From Macrocystis pyrifera (taxonomy: Eukaryota; Sar; Phaeophyceae; Laminariales; Laminariaceae): 64,000 nucleotides of DNA. Of this stretch, positions 36,873 to 46,766 are shown piece by piece. The notes below the pieces were generated by a model. The model saw only the letters and a program-made list of their open reading frames with translations, was not told the origin of the DNA and did not search any database. The stretch covers positions 11,851,201 to 11,915,200 of the forward strand of contig JASSKH010000014.1 in the NCBI GenBank assembly GCA_031763025.1, read 5' to 3'. A program made the translations under genes and the position numbers. How positions within the stretch are numbered: position 1 is the first letter of the stretch; every line of letters starts with the position of its first letter.

Positions 36873-37275
36873 GTGAGCGACCTGAACAGAGCCGAAGGCA
36901 TCAACCTGCTGGCCGTAGTCGGTCCCTACATCCATACTGCCTGGCACTTAACATGACCCAGCCAGCCGTTACAAGCACTATCACCGGATAATTATACACG
37001 CACACACTCACGCATATCAACCATATCGCACCTGTACCGCGTACTGGGATACGTCTACCATGTCGTTATGAATAGTAACCCTTGACCCAACCAGGCACTA
37101 CACGCACATCACCCGAAAACATAAAACACTCCCACAAACACGCATACCATACATACCATACCTGTAACGCGTGCTGGGTTACCGGCACGTCCTACGAGTC
37201 GTTTGGGACCACGATAGCTGACTTCATCAAGCGATACAAGCACTACCACCAAGTAAAGAATAACACGCCCACATG

Positions 37276-37854
37276 AACTCATATGCAGTAGCAACGTCGG
37301 TCAAGTCAACAGGAGGTGGCTCATCAGCCCCCCCGCCAGCATCCTCATTGGATCCATCCCCGCCTCTCGATCCCCCGCCCCATCCCACTTCTTCAACATC
37401 ACGGTCCTCTTGCCCCTCCGCGACTGGCGCAGCAGTTGCCTCCATGCTGGTGTCCATACCGTTGCGGGTTGATAGTGAATTGTGAATGGTATCCATCCAC
37501 CAGGTGGTGTGATAATTGGCGGGTTTGACACTGTTTCAGGCGTACATGCGTAGGGGGTGTGGTATCTAACGTACAGCTGGTGATAAAGTGACGGTAAAAA
37601 AAGGAAGTAAAATATATATTACCGGGCGTGCTTGTGTGTGGGGGGGTGTTATCTAAGGGTGAGGTGCTTTCTGATAGGCAGCTCCCTGTTGTGACATGTA
37701 TGCTCATGTCCCGGAAACGTATGTCGACGTTGTACGGCGAAAATGAGTGTACTGCCTTGGTGCACGGTAAAACAAAGCATGTGTAAAATGAGCGATGACT
37801 GACTGGTTGACTGCCCGACCCTTTATCCGCCGCTTTCCATTTCGGTGCCACAAG
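37276..37854. other. space before unit 3 LRR exons
   Basis: No plus-strand exon seen. A minus frame of 245 codons (37399-38136) runs through here and across LRR exon a. It is rich in S, T, H and R, has no domain, and I treat it as chance. Confidence 0.4.
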
Positions 37855-37926
37855 ATCTCTTAAAATCAACGATGTGGGCGCCCTACGACTCGGGCCATTC
37901 AACGGTCTTGACAGTCTAGAACACTT
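37855..37926 (+). CDS. unit 3 LRR exon a (72 nt, intact)
   Basis: Acceptor CACAAG, donor GTGAGTG, exactly 72 nt in phase 2-2. It encodes SLKINDVGALRLGPFNGLD then SLEHL. It has the F-N-G-L and final L-x-x-L positions of the LRR and no stop. Its sequence differs strongly from the cassettes of unit 1, while the intron behind it (GTGCGGCTTGAT, ACCACACATATAAG) matches the one at 15986. Confidence 0.75.
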
Positions 37927-38441
37927 GTGAGTGCGGCTTGATGATCCTTGCGTCGGGGCTCGTACATAATGTGAGATAAATACTGCCCCGAACAACCAGC
38001 AGTACCACACATATAAGTCTGACACTATATTCAACACTGAGTGTTTCTCGTCGCAATGTGATCTACTCGTCGGGGAACATAATAGTACCCGAGAATGATA
38101 AATTATTGACCCACCGATCCATTCGTGTTGAAGCAATTCCGCAACAGGTCGTATCGAAAGGAGAAACGGCGCTATTGGTTGTGACGTTGTTAGTGATCGA
38201 GTGAAGGGTAACTTTTGACTCCTATTTCGCTTGCTGCGTATCCCGGCTTGGTGACCATTTCCGGACTAATGCTGTTGTGTTTTAGTTCGTCGTTGCTTCG
38301 TTTCAGAAATTGAGATCGGAATGAACGGCGGAAGCATGGTTGGGGCCTCGTTCAGAATGTGACGTGCGAGCCGAACTTCGAGATGCAGCTGTCTTCTACT
38401 CCCCCTGTTCCTGCCTATCTGGTTCATACCAACTTCACCAG

Positions 38442-38513
38442 ATTGCTTTCGGACAAACCCATGGCATTCTCGACAGAAGAGATATTCAACAACCTCCGAA
38501 ACTTTGACACCTT
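38442..38513 (+). CDS. unit 3 LRR exon b (72 nt, intact)
   Basis: Acceptor TCACCAG, donor GTAAGTG, exactly 72 nt in phase 2-2. It encodes LLSDKPMAFSTEEIFNNL then RNFDTL. It is open and keeps the F-N-N-L and closing L positions. The LTxLP part is replaced by MAFST, so it is an atypical repeat. Confidence 0.7.
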
Positions 38514-38668
38514 GTAAGTGGGCGATGACAGCAGGTCTGAATTTGTTTCCCTGAGCTTATTCAGAAGTGGTCGATGTATTGGGAATTCCCATTCACTCGG
38601 TTTGGGCGCGAAGCGGCTGCAGGATTGTTCAAAAGTGTCAAGTTGCTTCGAAGTTCCAGTTATGCATA

Positions 38669-38781
38669 CTATTACGGGGGTCCATAGTTAACAGGACCAA
38701 ATATTGTTAGTAAAAATACCTAAATATATAGGTTTTTATGTATGCCATAGGTCCTGTTAACTATGGACCCCCCCGTAATAG
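38669..38781. mobile_element. palindromic MITE, copy D
   Basis: The cleanest copy. TATTACGGGGGTCCATAGTT and its inverse AACTATGGACCCCCCCGTAATA enclose ACAGGACC...GGTCCTGT and an AT-rich centre, flanked by TA on both sides. It lies in the intron between unit 3 LRR exons b and c. The matching introns of units 1 and 2 lack it, so it inserted after the duplication. Confidence 0.9.
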
Positions 38782-39252
38782 AAGGTATTGTGACAGGCGT
38801 TTCGTCCAAATATGGCTCGATACGACGTCTAGTATGCGCTGCGTGGGTATCTAGCCGGACCGAGCAACGCCAGAGGATGTTTAACGTTGGCGAATATTAT
38901 GAGCACGTTTTCTTTTATGTACATTATACATGCCTGTGTATTCGTATGAAATTCCCATGATGGGCAGGCGAGGAAGTTCGGACACATCGGACTGTCGTGC
39001 GACATGGTTATGAAACTTTGGACACTTGCCTCGCACTTGTCGCTAGCCGATTGCCAGCTCCGCGATTGCTGACATATATATAACTCTAAAGCCCCGTCAA
39101 GGGTAAACACCGTGATGTCGCCTTGATAAGTGTGATAATTCACGGTTTATGGCGAAAATGAGTGTAACACACGTTTATACGATGAGCAAACGGTGGGGTG
39201 GATTCACAACGACTGGCCGACCCTTCCTTTTCGCTGCGGTAAGCACCATAAC

Positions 39253-39326
39253 GTTTCTTGCGAACAACAACCTGAGTGCCCTACATCGCAAGCGTTTTTT
39301 TTCGAGCTTGTGAAACTACAACAGTT
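39253..39326 (+). pseudogene. unit 3 LRR exon c (74 nt, frameshifted)
   Basis: It reads FLANNNLSALHR, then after a shift around an eight-T run FFFELVKLQQL, before GTGAGTG. Its length is 74 instead of 72. No AG stands at the expected acceptor (ATAACG). A clear LRR by its LANNNLSAL core, but broken. The upstream residues TIT match NIT before 28317. Confidence 0.75.
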
Positions 39327-39945
39327 GTGAGTGTCAATTGAAGCATGTTCGCGTGGGAGAGGTTGCCGAAATATCACCCGACTGTTACCCTCAATTACCA
39401 GAACTACCACACATATACGTCAGGTACTTCCAACCGAAATGCGGTTGGTTCGACATGGTACGTGATGTTGCAGGTTTGAACTGGAAACTGACCCACGCAA
39501 GTGTAAGTTTTTAACACTGTCAGGGGTTTCTGGCCGTATAAAAAACGTGCGGTACAAGTAGTTGTACGTGACCGGGGAGTGGGTGTCGGTACAGGTGGCT
39601 TCTGGGGAACGACACCATTGACAGCGCCGTCGTTTCGCTCAAGTGAATGTCTAGCTGTTCCCACATCGTTCGCTCGCGTCTCGACCATCGCGTGTTTGTG
39701 CCTGGTGACAAAATAAATGCTTAAGCACTATCACCAAGGACTTCAGGTCTACAGAAATAAAGGCAATGCCGTGTAACTCGACACGGACTAACCCTGTAAC
39801 TTTTGGATGACCTCGTGCGATACAAATAGTCAGTGCACTGTTGCTGTAGGGTACCCTCAAGTTGTGCAGGGACGATAACTCATGGACACGGCTTGGAGCT
39901 ACCGGATTCATGCTGTCTGTAACGTTCCGCGTTCTTATTCAGCAG

Positions 39946-39987
39946 ATATCTGCAAGAAAACAGTGATCTCCAGTGCGTGCCCGCTAA
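39946..39987 (+). CDS. unit 3 LRR C-cap exon (42 nt, intact)
   Basis: Acceptor CAGCAG, donor GTGAGTC, 42 nt, phase 2-2. It encodes YLQENSDLQCVPAK, close to FLQGNPDLQCVPTK of unit 1. The two differ by four residues over 14, so this exon is under more constraint than the repeats before it. Confidence 0.8.
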
Positions 39988-40873
39988 GTGAGTCGCCATC
40001 GTTCCGTGAATGCAGAAGGGGTTCGCTTATATTTGATAAAATATGCATGACACGGTGGCGGTGCACCCTGAACGGTCCGAGGTTCTCGACATGAAGATAT
40101 ACATACCCAAAGCACCGACTGACTGTAGAAAGTTACTCGCAATGCGATAGAGAAGCCTATGTGAGCGTTCGTACACAGAATACAAATTTTCCATTTCAAA
40201 AGGGATGAGTAGTTCCACGGTGTAGAGAGATGGCCGGGTAGCAATACGTTGTGTACGACGTGCCGACTCTGTCAGAGCTAGCGTCAGGGGTTACGGGTAT
40301 GTTTTCATTTCGAACGAAGGGTGGCACTACCGTCATCGTGCGTGTTTTGTTCCTAGCATCGAGCGGGCGTCCACCGTGGCGGGCGGAATGGTGACACCGT
40401 TGCCCAACCTGAGAGTAACCGATTCTGCATGCACAAATCAGAGATGCTATCCTGATTAGCACGTCGCGTATGTACACCTCACCCTGATGTTGGCTGTCGA
40501 TCCCGTTGTTTTACCCACGGACCCGATGACATCGTCTTGCTCGATGACATATCATAGATCGGTACTGGAGACGTGCACTATCCCGTCGATGGCAGGTAGA
40601 ATATGTCTCCACGTCTGCGACCAGGTCTCCGGTGTGATCAGTTTGGTATCACATCGAGTAATCTTTGCCGTCCGAGTATCCAAGGTAGATTGAAATGGCC
40701 GATCCATTCCCACCTCAAAGGAGTGCGTGTTGTTCCCATGGGAGCATTTCACATTTTGGATGGCCGGCCTACCGTTCGGCGGCTTCTTGTCTTCCATCAT
40801 TGAATGTGAAACGTCCAACAGGTAATCATATATCACCCGTGCCTTTTACAACGTGTCCGACGCCCATTAACTC
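39988..40873 (+). other. unit 3 intron space
   Basis: Patches match unit 2 (GTTGCCCAACCTGAGAGTAA at 40401). A minus frame of 94 codons (40552-40836) overlaps, with no domain. Confidence 0.35.
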
Positions 40874-40973
40874 CGCCCGGTGCCTAACTCTCCCGTCGTG
40901 CCACTGATGGTCCATGGTTTTCGAAACGGCGCAACCGAGGTGGTTGTTAATGACATCACGTACGACCTGTGCG
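40874..40973 (+). CDS. unit 3 exon ending DITYDLCG (start unclear)
   Basis: The open frame runs PVPNSPVVPLMVHG through NGATEVVVNDITYDLCG and ends in phase 1 before GTAAGC. It corresponds to 17751-17850, with the conserved words P-x-VP and Y-x-x-CG. The 5' border is not placed. Confidence 0.6.
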
Positions 40974-41305
40974 GTAAGCAGAAAACAAACAGCGGTCTAT
41001 CAACTTCGAACAACTTGTGCTAATGTTTTAACCCCACAATAACACATACCAACGTTGAAGTTCGAGGTGATAGTGCAAGTTGAAATGGATAATCATGCCG
41101 TACATTAACTCTCAGTTACGTTGACCTGGAAAGTGTGCAGTATCGATCGGCCACTATAGCCTCTTCGAGCTTTATAACTCCTTCTGCATTTCTTGGCGTG
41201 GTGGACATGGCTGATCTTCCATTCTGTAGTTGAGACTACAACAAAGGTACTTTCGCATCCAGATAGTGACGTACCTACATTTTTCCTTTGCAAAACACAT
41301 GGCAG

Positions 41306-41380
41306 AATGCACCTCGGAAGAGTGGAGTTTAGTCTACAACGGCCCCGACTGCATAGCTGGGATATCTGGCTACGCTTGCA
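41306..41380 (+). CDS. unit 3 cysteine exon (75 nt, intact)
   Basis: Acceptor ATGGCAG, donor GTCAGTG, exactly 75 nt, phase 1-1. It encodes (E)CTSEEWSLVYNGPDCIAGI then SGYACS. It has three cysteines: those at both ends and in DCIAG match unit 1, and the second cysteine of unit 1 is absent. Open and apparently usable. Confidence 0.75.
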
Positions 41381-43080
41381 GTCAGTGCCCTTCGTCTTCC
41401 TATTGCCTGAGCATGTATTTAAAACGGGCACGGCAATGCAGTGTACGCAATAATGGACGGCCTGTTGACTGTACGCTTCAAAGGTGATTTCGTTGACAAA
41501 CATTATGCATGCAGGTAAGGCTTCATTAATTGTAGTGTCTGGTTGCATTACAATGGCACGGTTGCTGTCGTTCGTAACTCATCACCTAAGCACAAGTTAA
41601 GCCCGATATGGATCACTGTGTGCCAAATTGATGAGATGTTTTGTATTCCAGTCCTTCGGGTCGAACTCTTCATCCGCCCTCCACTCCAGCAACTTCGTCT
41701 AAACACCTCCCGTTCTTGGCGTGCATTCAACACTCAAAACCTAACTCTGGACGAATGACTATCCACAAGCTGGCAGGCTCGCATAATCTGTCGCCCGTGC
41801 GTCCGAATGGCATCGCTCTGGAAACCGTCCACGGGAATAATTGGCAGATACAGACTCATGATACCCGGCAGAATATTGCACGTGCACAGGGGCGGGCTTC
41901 GCCGCACACGGCAAGGGGGGAGGCCCCGACAGGACGCCCCAAGGCAACGTGCGTAGCCTGTAGAGTGCTTCATAATGGGCATGTCGGCGTTGGTACACGA
42001 GGAAGCACGTTCGTCAGTCCACGCAGGGAGGAGCGAACTGCGGTGGTCAACTAGTCGCTCCCTCGTTCCGATGTCTGGATAAGACATTTTCATGTTGTGT
42101 AGGACCTGCGCACCAGCTCACGTGACTGGTCAGTCGTACTGCGGCAAAAGGGGGGGGGCGTCGAATTCCAGTATAGCTTCTGCAATTTCACTAAACATCG
42201 CCCAGATCGATGCAGTAGTAGTGCTAGTCCTGCACCCGGCAAGGCCGTGTTTGGATTCATCCTACGGATTACATCCCTATCGGATGGCGTCGTAGAGGGG
42301 GACCCCGCGCCAGGGACTACACCCTTTCGTAATACCTCTCGGTGACTTAGACGAAGGTATAGGGTGCGAGGGGACGGGAATCGTAAGACATTGCCGGGTT
42401 GATGCGGATTGAAGCTCGACTCTGTGTGACTGCATGGCACGTGTATCGTTTTCCTTGCCTTCTTGAGGTGGCAAGTGCTCAACAAGCGTGGTGTAGGCGG
42501 GGAGCGAGTGCCATAGGGGTGTAACCCTTCCCCGAGAAGTCTTCCTCCCCTGAGCATATGGTTGCGTTGTTGCATCGACCTAGAAATGCGTGCAATTGTT
42601 TTATATATAAATATACTTATCAAAACTGTATGGTCGAATTAGATAGTATTCGTGGGCACCTAGCGGTCATCAGCTACGGGCGTAGGACTTCATTCAATGC
42701 GTTGGGCACGCGCGAGCGGGTCCATCGAGACCGCCAGCGTTTACGTGTTCGCTCACCTAAGTACATGTCTTCATGGCCACCTCAAAAAGGGCAAGCCTAT
42801 ACGAGCTGTTGACGACATGCAACTATGTTGATGTTTTTGACATCGTTGGTTGGCATTGGTGAACCATCCTGTGTATGGGATGCAGGTGAAATTATTCGCT
42901 TAAACCGACTCAGGTACGAGCAAGCGTGTTTCATGCGTGATACGTCGATATATGGGTTGGAACGTGGTCCTTGAAGTGCGGAATTGGAGCAGCTTTATTC
43001 GGTGAATCTTTGGGGGATTTCTTCGCAGAGTGAATGCTTGTTTCTGATGGTGAGGAGTCCAGCCGTATCCGCCATTGGGC
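41381..43080. other. unit 3 downstream space, exons possible
   Basis: 41850-41950 is the counterpart of conserved stretches in units 1 and 2, strand undecided. A 177-codon minus frame at 42090-42623 and a 119-codon one at 41734-42093 have no domain. 42920-43000 matches 32870-32930 of unit 2. Confidence 0.35.
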
Positions 43081-43240
43081 CCTCTATGTACTGTGCCGGC
43101 AAGGATGGTGAAGATGCCCTATGTGTTTTGGCAAAGCGGCTTTAGGTGTATGCGGCGTAGAGAGCTTTAAGGAAGTGCACGGTGTCGTAAACTAGGGGTG
43201 GGAGTTCGTCGACATGGATGGACCGATCTGATGTTTGCAG
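43081..43240 (+). pseudogene. unit 3 counterpart of the KNDGNDTL and EFVDM segments
   Basis: 43087-43140 reads YCAGKDGEDALCVLAKRL, a relative of ICRFKNDGNDTLGVYKRG at 21231. 43175-43240 carries the EFVDM segment with stops on the plus strand, while the minus strand is open (SIHVDELPPLVYD). Confidence 0.4.
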
Positions 43241-45184
43241 TCCCGGGCGAGTCTGTAGTTTCGGGGCGAGGCTTGAACTTGTAGGTATATGTCGACAACC
43301 TAACCTTTGGTCTTCGTAGCCCCACGGATGTCCCGTGTAATGCATTCATATACCTATGCATATCTCTTAAGCGTAAGTCAAACATCGTAGGCTCTCGCGT
43401 TCGGTACTGTACTCCCTTGACTCCAGAATGTAGTCCGTGAACGCTCATGTCCACTCCCACTGAACACTCTGATATATGAGGACACATCGCCGCTGTCCGT
43501 TTAACATAATTTCTCGTTCACATCCGATGCTCATACACCGTACGACCTTCAAATTCTGGCGGCGCACAGCCTGCTGCACAAGCACGCGCACGTACGTCGC
43601 TAGTCAAAATGTTGTATTCCGTCTTTTCCCGGATCTGGTAGATGAAACGCAATTCACACCGGTACCATATACGCGCACGTATATTATACTTTACGAATAT
43701 ATTTTACCTGCGTGGTTTTGTTCCCGAGTTTTTCATCTCTTCCGCTAGACTCGTTGTCGTCGTGAATTGTGCGCGGCCTATCATTTTTCGATTTGATTTC
43801 GAACCAATGCTTGAAAACTGATTAATCCTCTCGAACATTACGTAATCCCTACGTGAGACTAGACAGCCCGAACACCGGTTTCAGATTATTTTCGCTGTGT
43901 GACTAGGGCCTTTCTTTGTCATTCGGCGGCCGTTCAATGTTGTATTCAGCCACCAAGACGCTACTGTGTTAGCAGCGTCTAAGGGCTTTACCTGCACGCC
44001 TCTCCTTCTCTTCACGGCCGGATAGGTTTACAAATTTCTCAATGCCATCCCCTGAACTGCCGGATAGGGTTAGAATTTTCTCAATGCCATTCGCAATGGT
44101 CAGCCTATTGACTCGAAAATCGAAATTGGGGCGTCAAACCATGTACCGTGTTTTCAATTTCTTCGATGACCTTCTCCGTTTGCTCGCCTCCTTCTGCGCA
44201 AGAGCTTGCACATCTGGTGCTTAGCTCCGTAACTGTCACCACTTGGCACCTCATAAGGTCAGTTTGCCCGTGTCGGGAGGGGGACGCTCACATGACAAAC
44301 GCCCCCCCCCCCCCCCTGCCCACCCGAGAAGATAGTATTAAAATGCGTTGGAAATGGATGCCTGCCGCTCCGTTGGCACAAGGTGGGTGGAGGAACAAGC
44401 ATTTGCATGAAACGGATATCGAAACAATCCAGGCTGGTGTTTTCAAGGAGTTGGCGTCACACCTACTCGCGTCAAAACTGGAAACAAAGTTTTCGTCGTC
44501 CCGATGTACGTGATACCGTGCCGACAACGTGTGACACGGTTGATATCGCCGGTGATCAAATACTGATTGTTCGAAACGTAGTCTCAGCGAATCTCTACGC
44601 GAAATGATCCCTGAAGCGTCTTCCGAGGCGTACCTGAAGTTAGCGAGAGCTTGATTTGCCCTTATACGAGTACGAAACATTGGAGAAGCAGTCACATATA
44701 ACATTTAATAAACGCCGGTGGTCACTCGGTAGCACGGGAAGACGAGCATATTCGGCACCATCAAGTGACGTTACTGCCGCGGGGGGTATACCTATTACCG
44801 GTCATGTAAACGTCGGACATTGGCAGGCTTTTCCAGTAAACCGTGGCGTTACGCTGGGACCGCAAAACATTACAAATCTTCTTCCAGCAATCCGCAAGCA
44901 AAATACCGCGCGAAAGGTCCTCAAAAAACGCATGAAAACAAACGAACTCTTCCGGCGCTAGTACTTCCGGCTTTTACTGTTTACCAGATGCCGGGCGAAG
45001 TGCCGTATACTCCCCAAGACTTTCCACCCCGGCCCCTGTTCTCTACAACATATCTCTTATAAGGTAGTGACAAACGTTACGCATTTTAATATCTCAACAT
45101 GCGGAGCCGTCTCTGAAGACAACGTCTAGGAGCATAGGTAGTAAAACCCTGCCTATGGATTTCTTCCTCGGATCGCCTCGTCAG
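43241..45184. other. no gene fixed; end of unit 3
   Basis: Frames of up to 138 codons overlap on both strands around 44148-44704 without a domain. A 15-C run lies near 44304. No exon similar to the units. Confidence 0.35.
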
Positions 45185-45262
45185 GTTCCTCAAGAGCAAC
45201 GACCTGACAATGCTTCTCGCAAGCCTTGTTCTTCGACCTTGGGCCTGGATCGTAACCGGTAA
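45185..45262 (+). pseudogene. unit 4 fragment: broken LRR exon
   Basis: After a CGTCAG acceptor the frame reads FLKSNDLTMLLASL, and then in another frame FDLGPGS and a stop. It is an LRR with its second half shifted. No good donor follows. Confidence 0.6.
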
Positions 45263-45613
45263 CGCAGTGGGCGCCACCACGCCGTTTCCCGCTCATATCA
45301 TCACTGCAAGAAGCACGCTGGACATGCTTACCTTTGGACCTATGGCCTGTGTGTGCGTATCACCATCGCAACCCGCTGATCACATAATGTCTGATGTGTC
45401 GCCCCGGTTAGAAGTCAACGGAATCTTCGCCAAGTCGTGAGAACGTGTCACTGCTGTTGTAATTTATTGCAAGACGATGTTTACTATCAAGACGCGAAGA
45501 TAGCGTAAACACTTTCCGGTGAATATTCCCAGTGGGTAGTGACCTTCCGTCGCGTGACTTAAGATGTTGAACCGATGATCTATTCGATTTTGTCGCCCGA
45601 CGTTAGGGACGGC

Positions 45614-45688
45614 TCACGTAGTTCCGACGCTATGTTCAATTCTCAGAAACAATATTTGTGTGCTCCTGGGCGGTGGGCTACACATGCG
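45614..45688 (+). pseudogene. unit 4 fragment: broken cysteine exon
   Basis: The end reads VCSWAVGYTCG before GGTCAAGGTAAG, matching DCVAGESGYTCG of 18187. The left part holds a stop and the acceptor is missing. It lies only 430 bases from the LRR fragment, compared with about 1.7 kb in unit 1, so the material between has been lost. Confidence 0.5.
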
Positions 45689-46655
45689 GTCAAGGTAAGA
45701 ATTACTTTGGTGGACAACAGATAGAACCCCTAGCTTCTGCGTCGGTGTGCAGTGTACCTAACTGTGAAGCACGTCGCTTTGCCTCTAAACAACCAGGGTT
45801 TGTCATGAAGTGAAAAATTGCTTATCGGCTCGACACAATCGATAGTACAGCCGTCTACGTGCGGTGCGTTAACCAACAAAAACAAATTGAAGTGCAAGCA
45901 AAGCACGGATGGCACAGCTGTGCCAAACGTCCGTCAAGTCTGGTTCGAAACAACAATACTGCTGACGTGTGATGCAGCTAATGTGAATACTGATGCTGTA
46001 AAACGTTGACTATGGTTAGTGCTAAGATTAATCTATCAACAATGTTCGTGGCGTACGATTCGTTCTGCCTCGTGTGGAAATGTCTTGGGTATTCACGTAA
46101 AAGGCTGTCAGCTCAATAGAGCCTGTTTCAATTCAATGTACCGACGCCAGACCTGCACCACCGGAAAGCAACTACGGCGAGGGCACGTAAATGTCCCCTA
46201 ACATGAAGGCTGGGAGTTGGCTGACTATTCGTCGCCAGCTAGGTACTAGTTGACTAGGTAGCAAATTTAGTTGCGGCGGTGCCAGCTATCTCACTATTTT
46301 CAACCTTGGGGATTTCTTGCTTGTACGAAGGCTTGTTAGGTACGGGGCACGTATTTCCAGTCGTCTCCAACCAGTATTACCACTAATGTAGCTGACTTAG
46401 ACGCCGCGAGCACACGGAGAGGTTGTCTGCACTTCATGTCGCATAAACATATCGCCTTCGACTTTGTCTCTATCGTTAGTGCGTTCAGTGTCCCGCGGTT
46501 GATGAGCACCTCTGTCTCGGGTGTTTGAGCGATGCTCGCACCAGGCTGCGTGTCTATTCAGCGAAGACCATGAGACCCAGAAATGAAGCACAGATTCGTT
46601 TTGTGTGTTAGCTGGTAACTCATTCAATACCATTGTGAGTATGGCATGGTATTTG
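45689..46655. other. no gene seen
   Basis: Short frames only. Confidence 0.4.
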
Positions 46656-46766
46656 CTATTACGGGGGTCTATAGTTAACAGGACCTATGGCATACATAAA
46701 AACCTATATATTTAGGTATTTTTACTAGCAATATTTGGTCCTGTTTACTATGGTCCCCCGTAATAG
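46656..46766. mobile_element. palindromic MITE, copy E
   Basis: TATTACGGGGGTCTATAGTT at the left, ATGGTCCCCCGTAATA at the right, TA on both sides. Its centre is in the opposite orientation to copy D. Confidence 0.85.

Larger units (their letters stand above)
35501..37275. repeat. nested duplications at the head of unit 3
   Basis: A block of about 140 bases (GACC-CAACCAGG, TACAAGCA-TATCACCGG, ACACGC-CACAC, CTGTACCGCGTACTGGG) recurs at 35501, 36953 and 37082, with a partial copy near 37200. A second block recurs at 35690-35990 and 36715-36990 (period about 1027). It carries a conserved plus frame with SDERLA, LARQ and NIVKHL, ending before GTGAGTGACC or GTGAGCGACC. Between them 36040-36550 is distinctly GC-rich. 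Confidence 0.6.
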
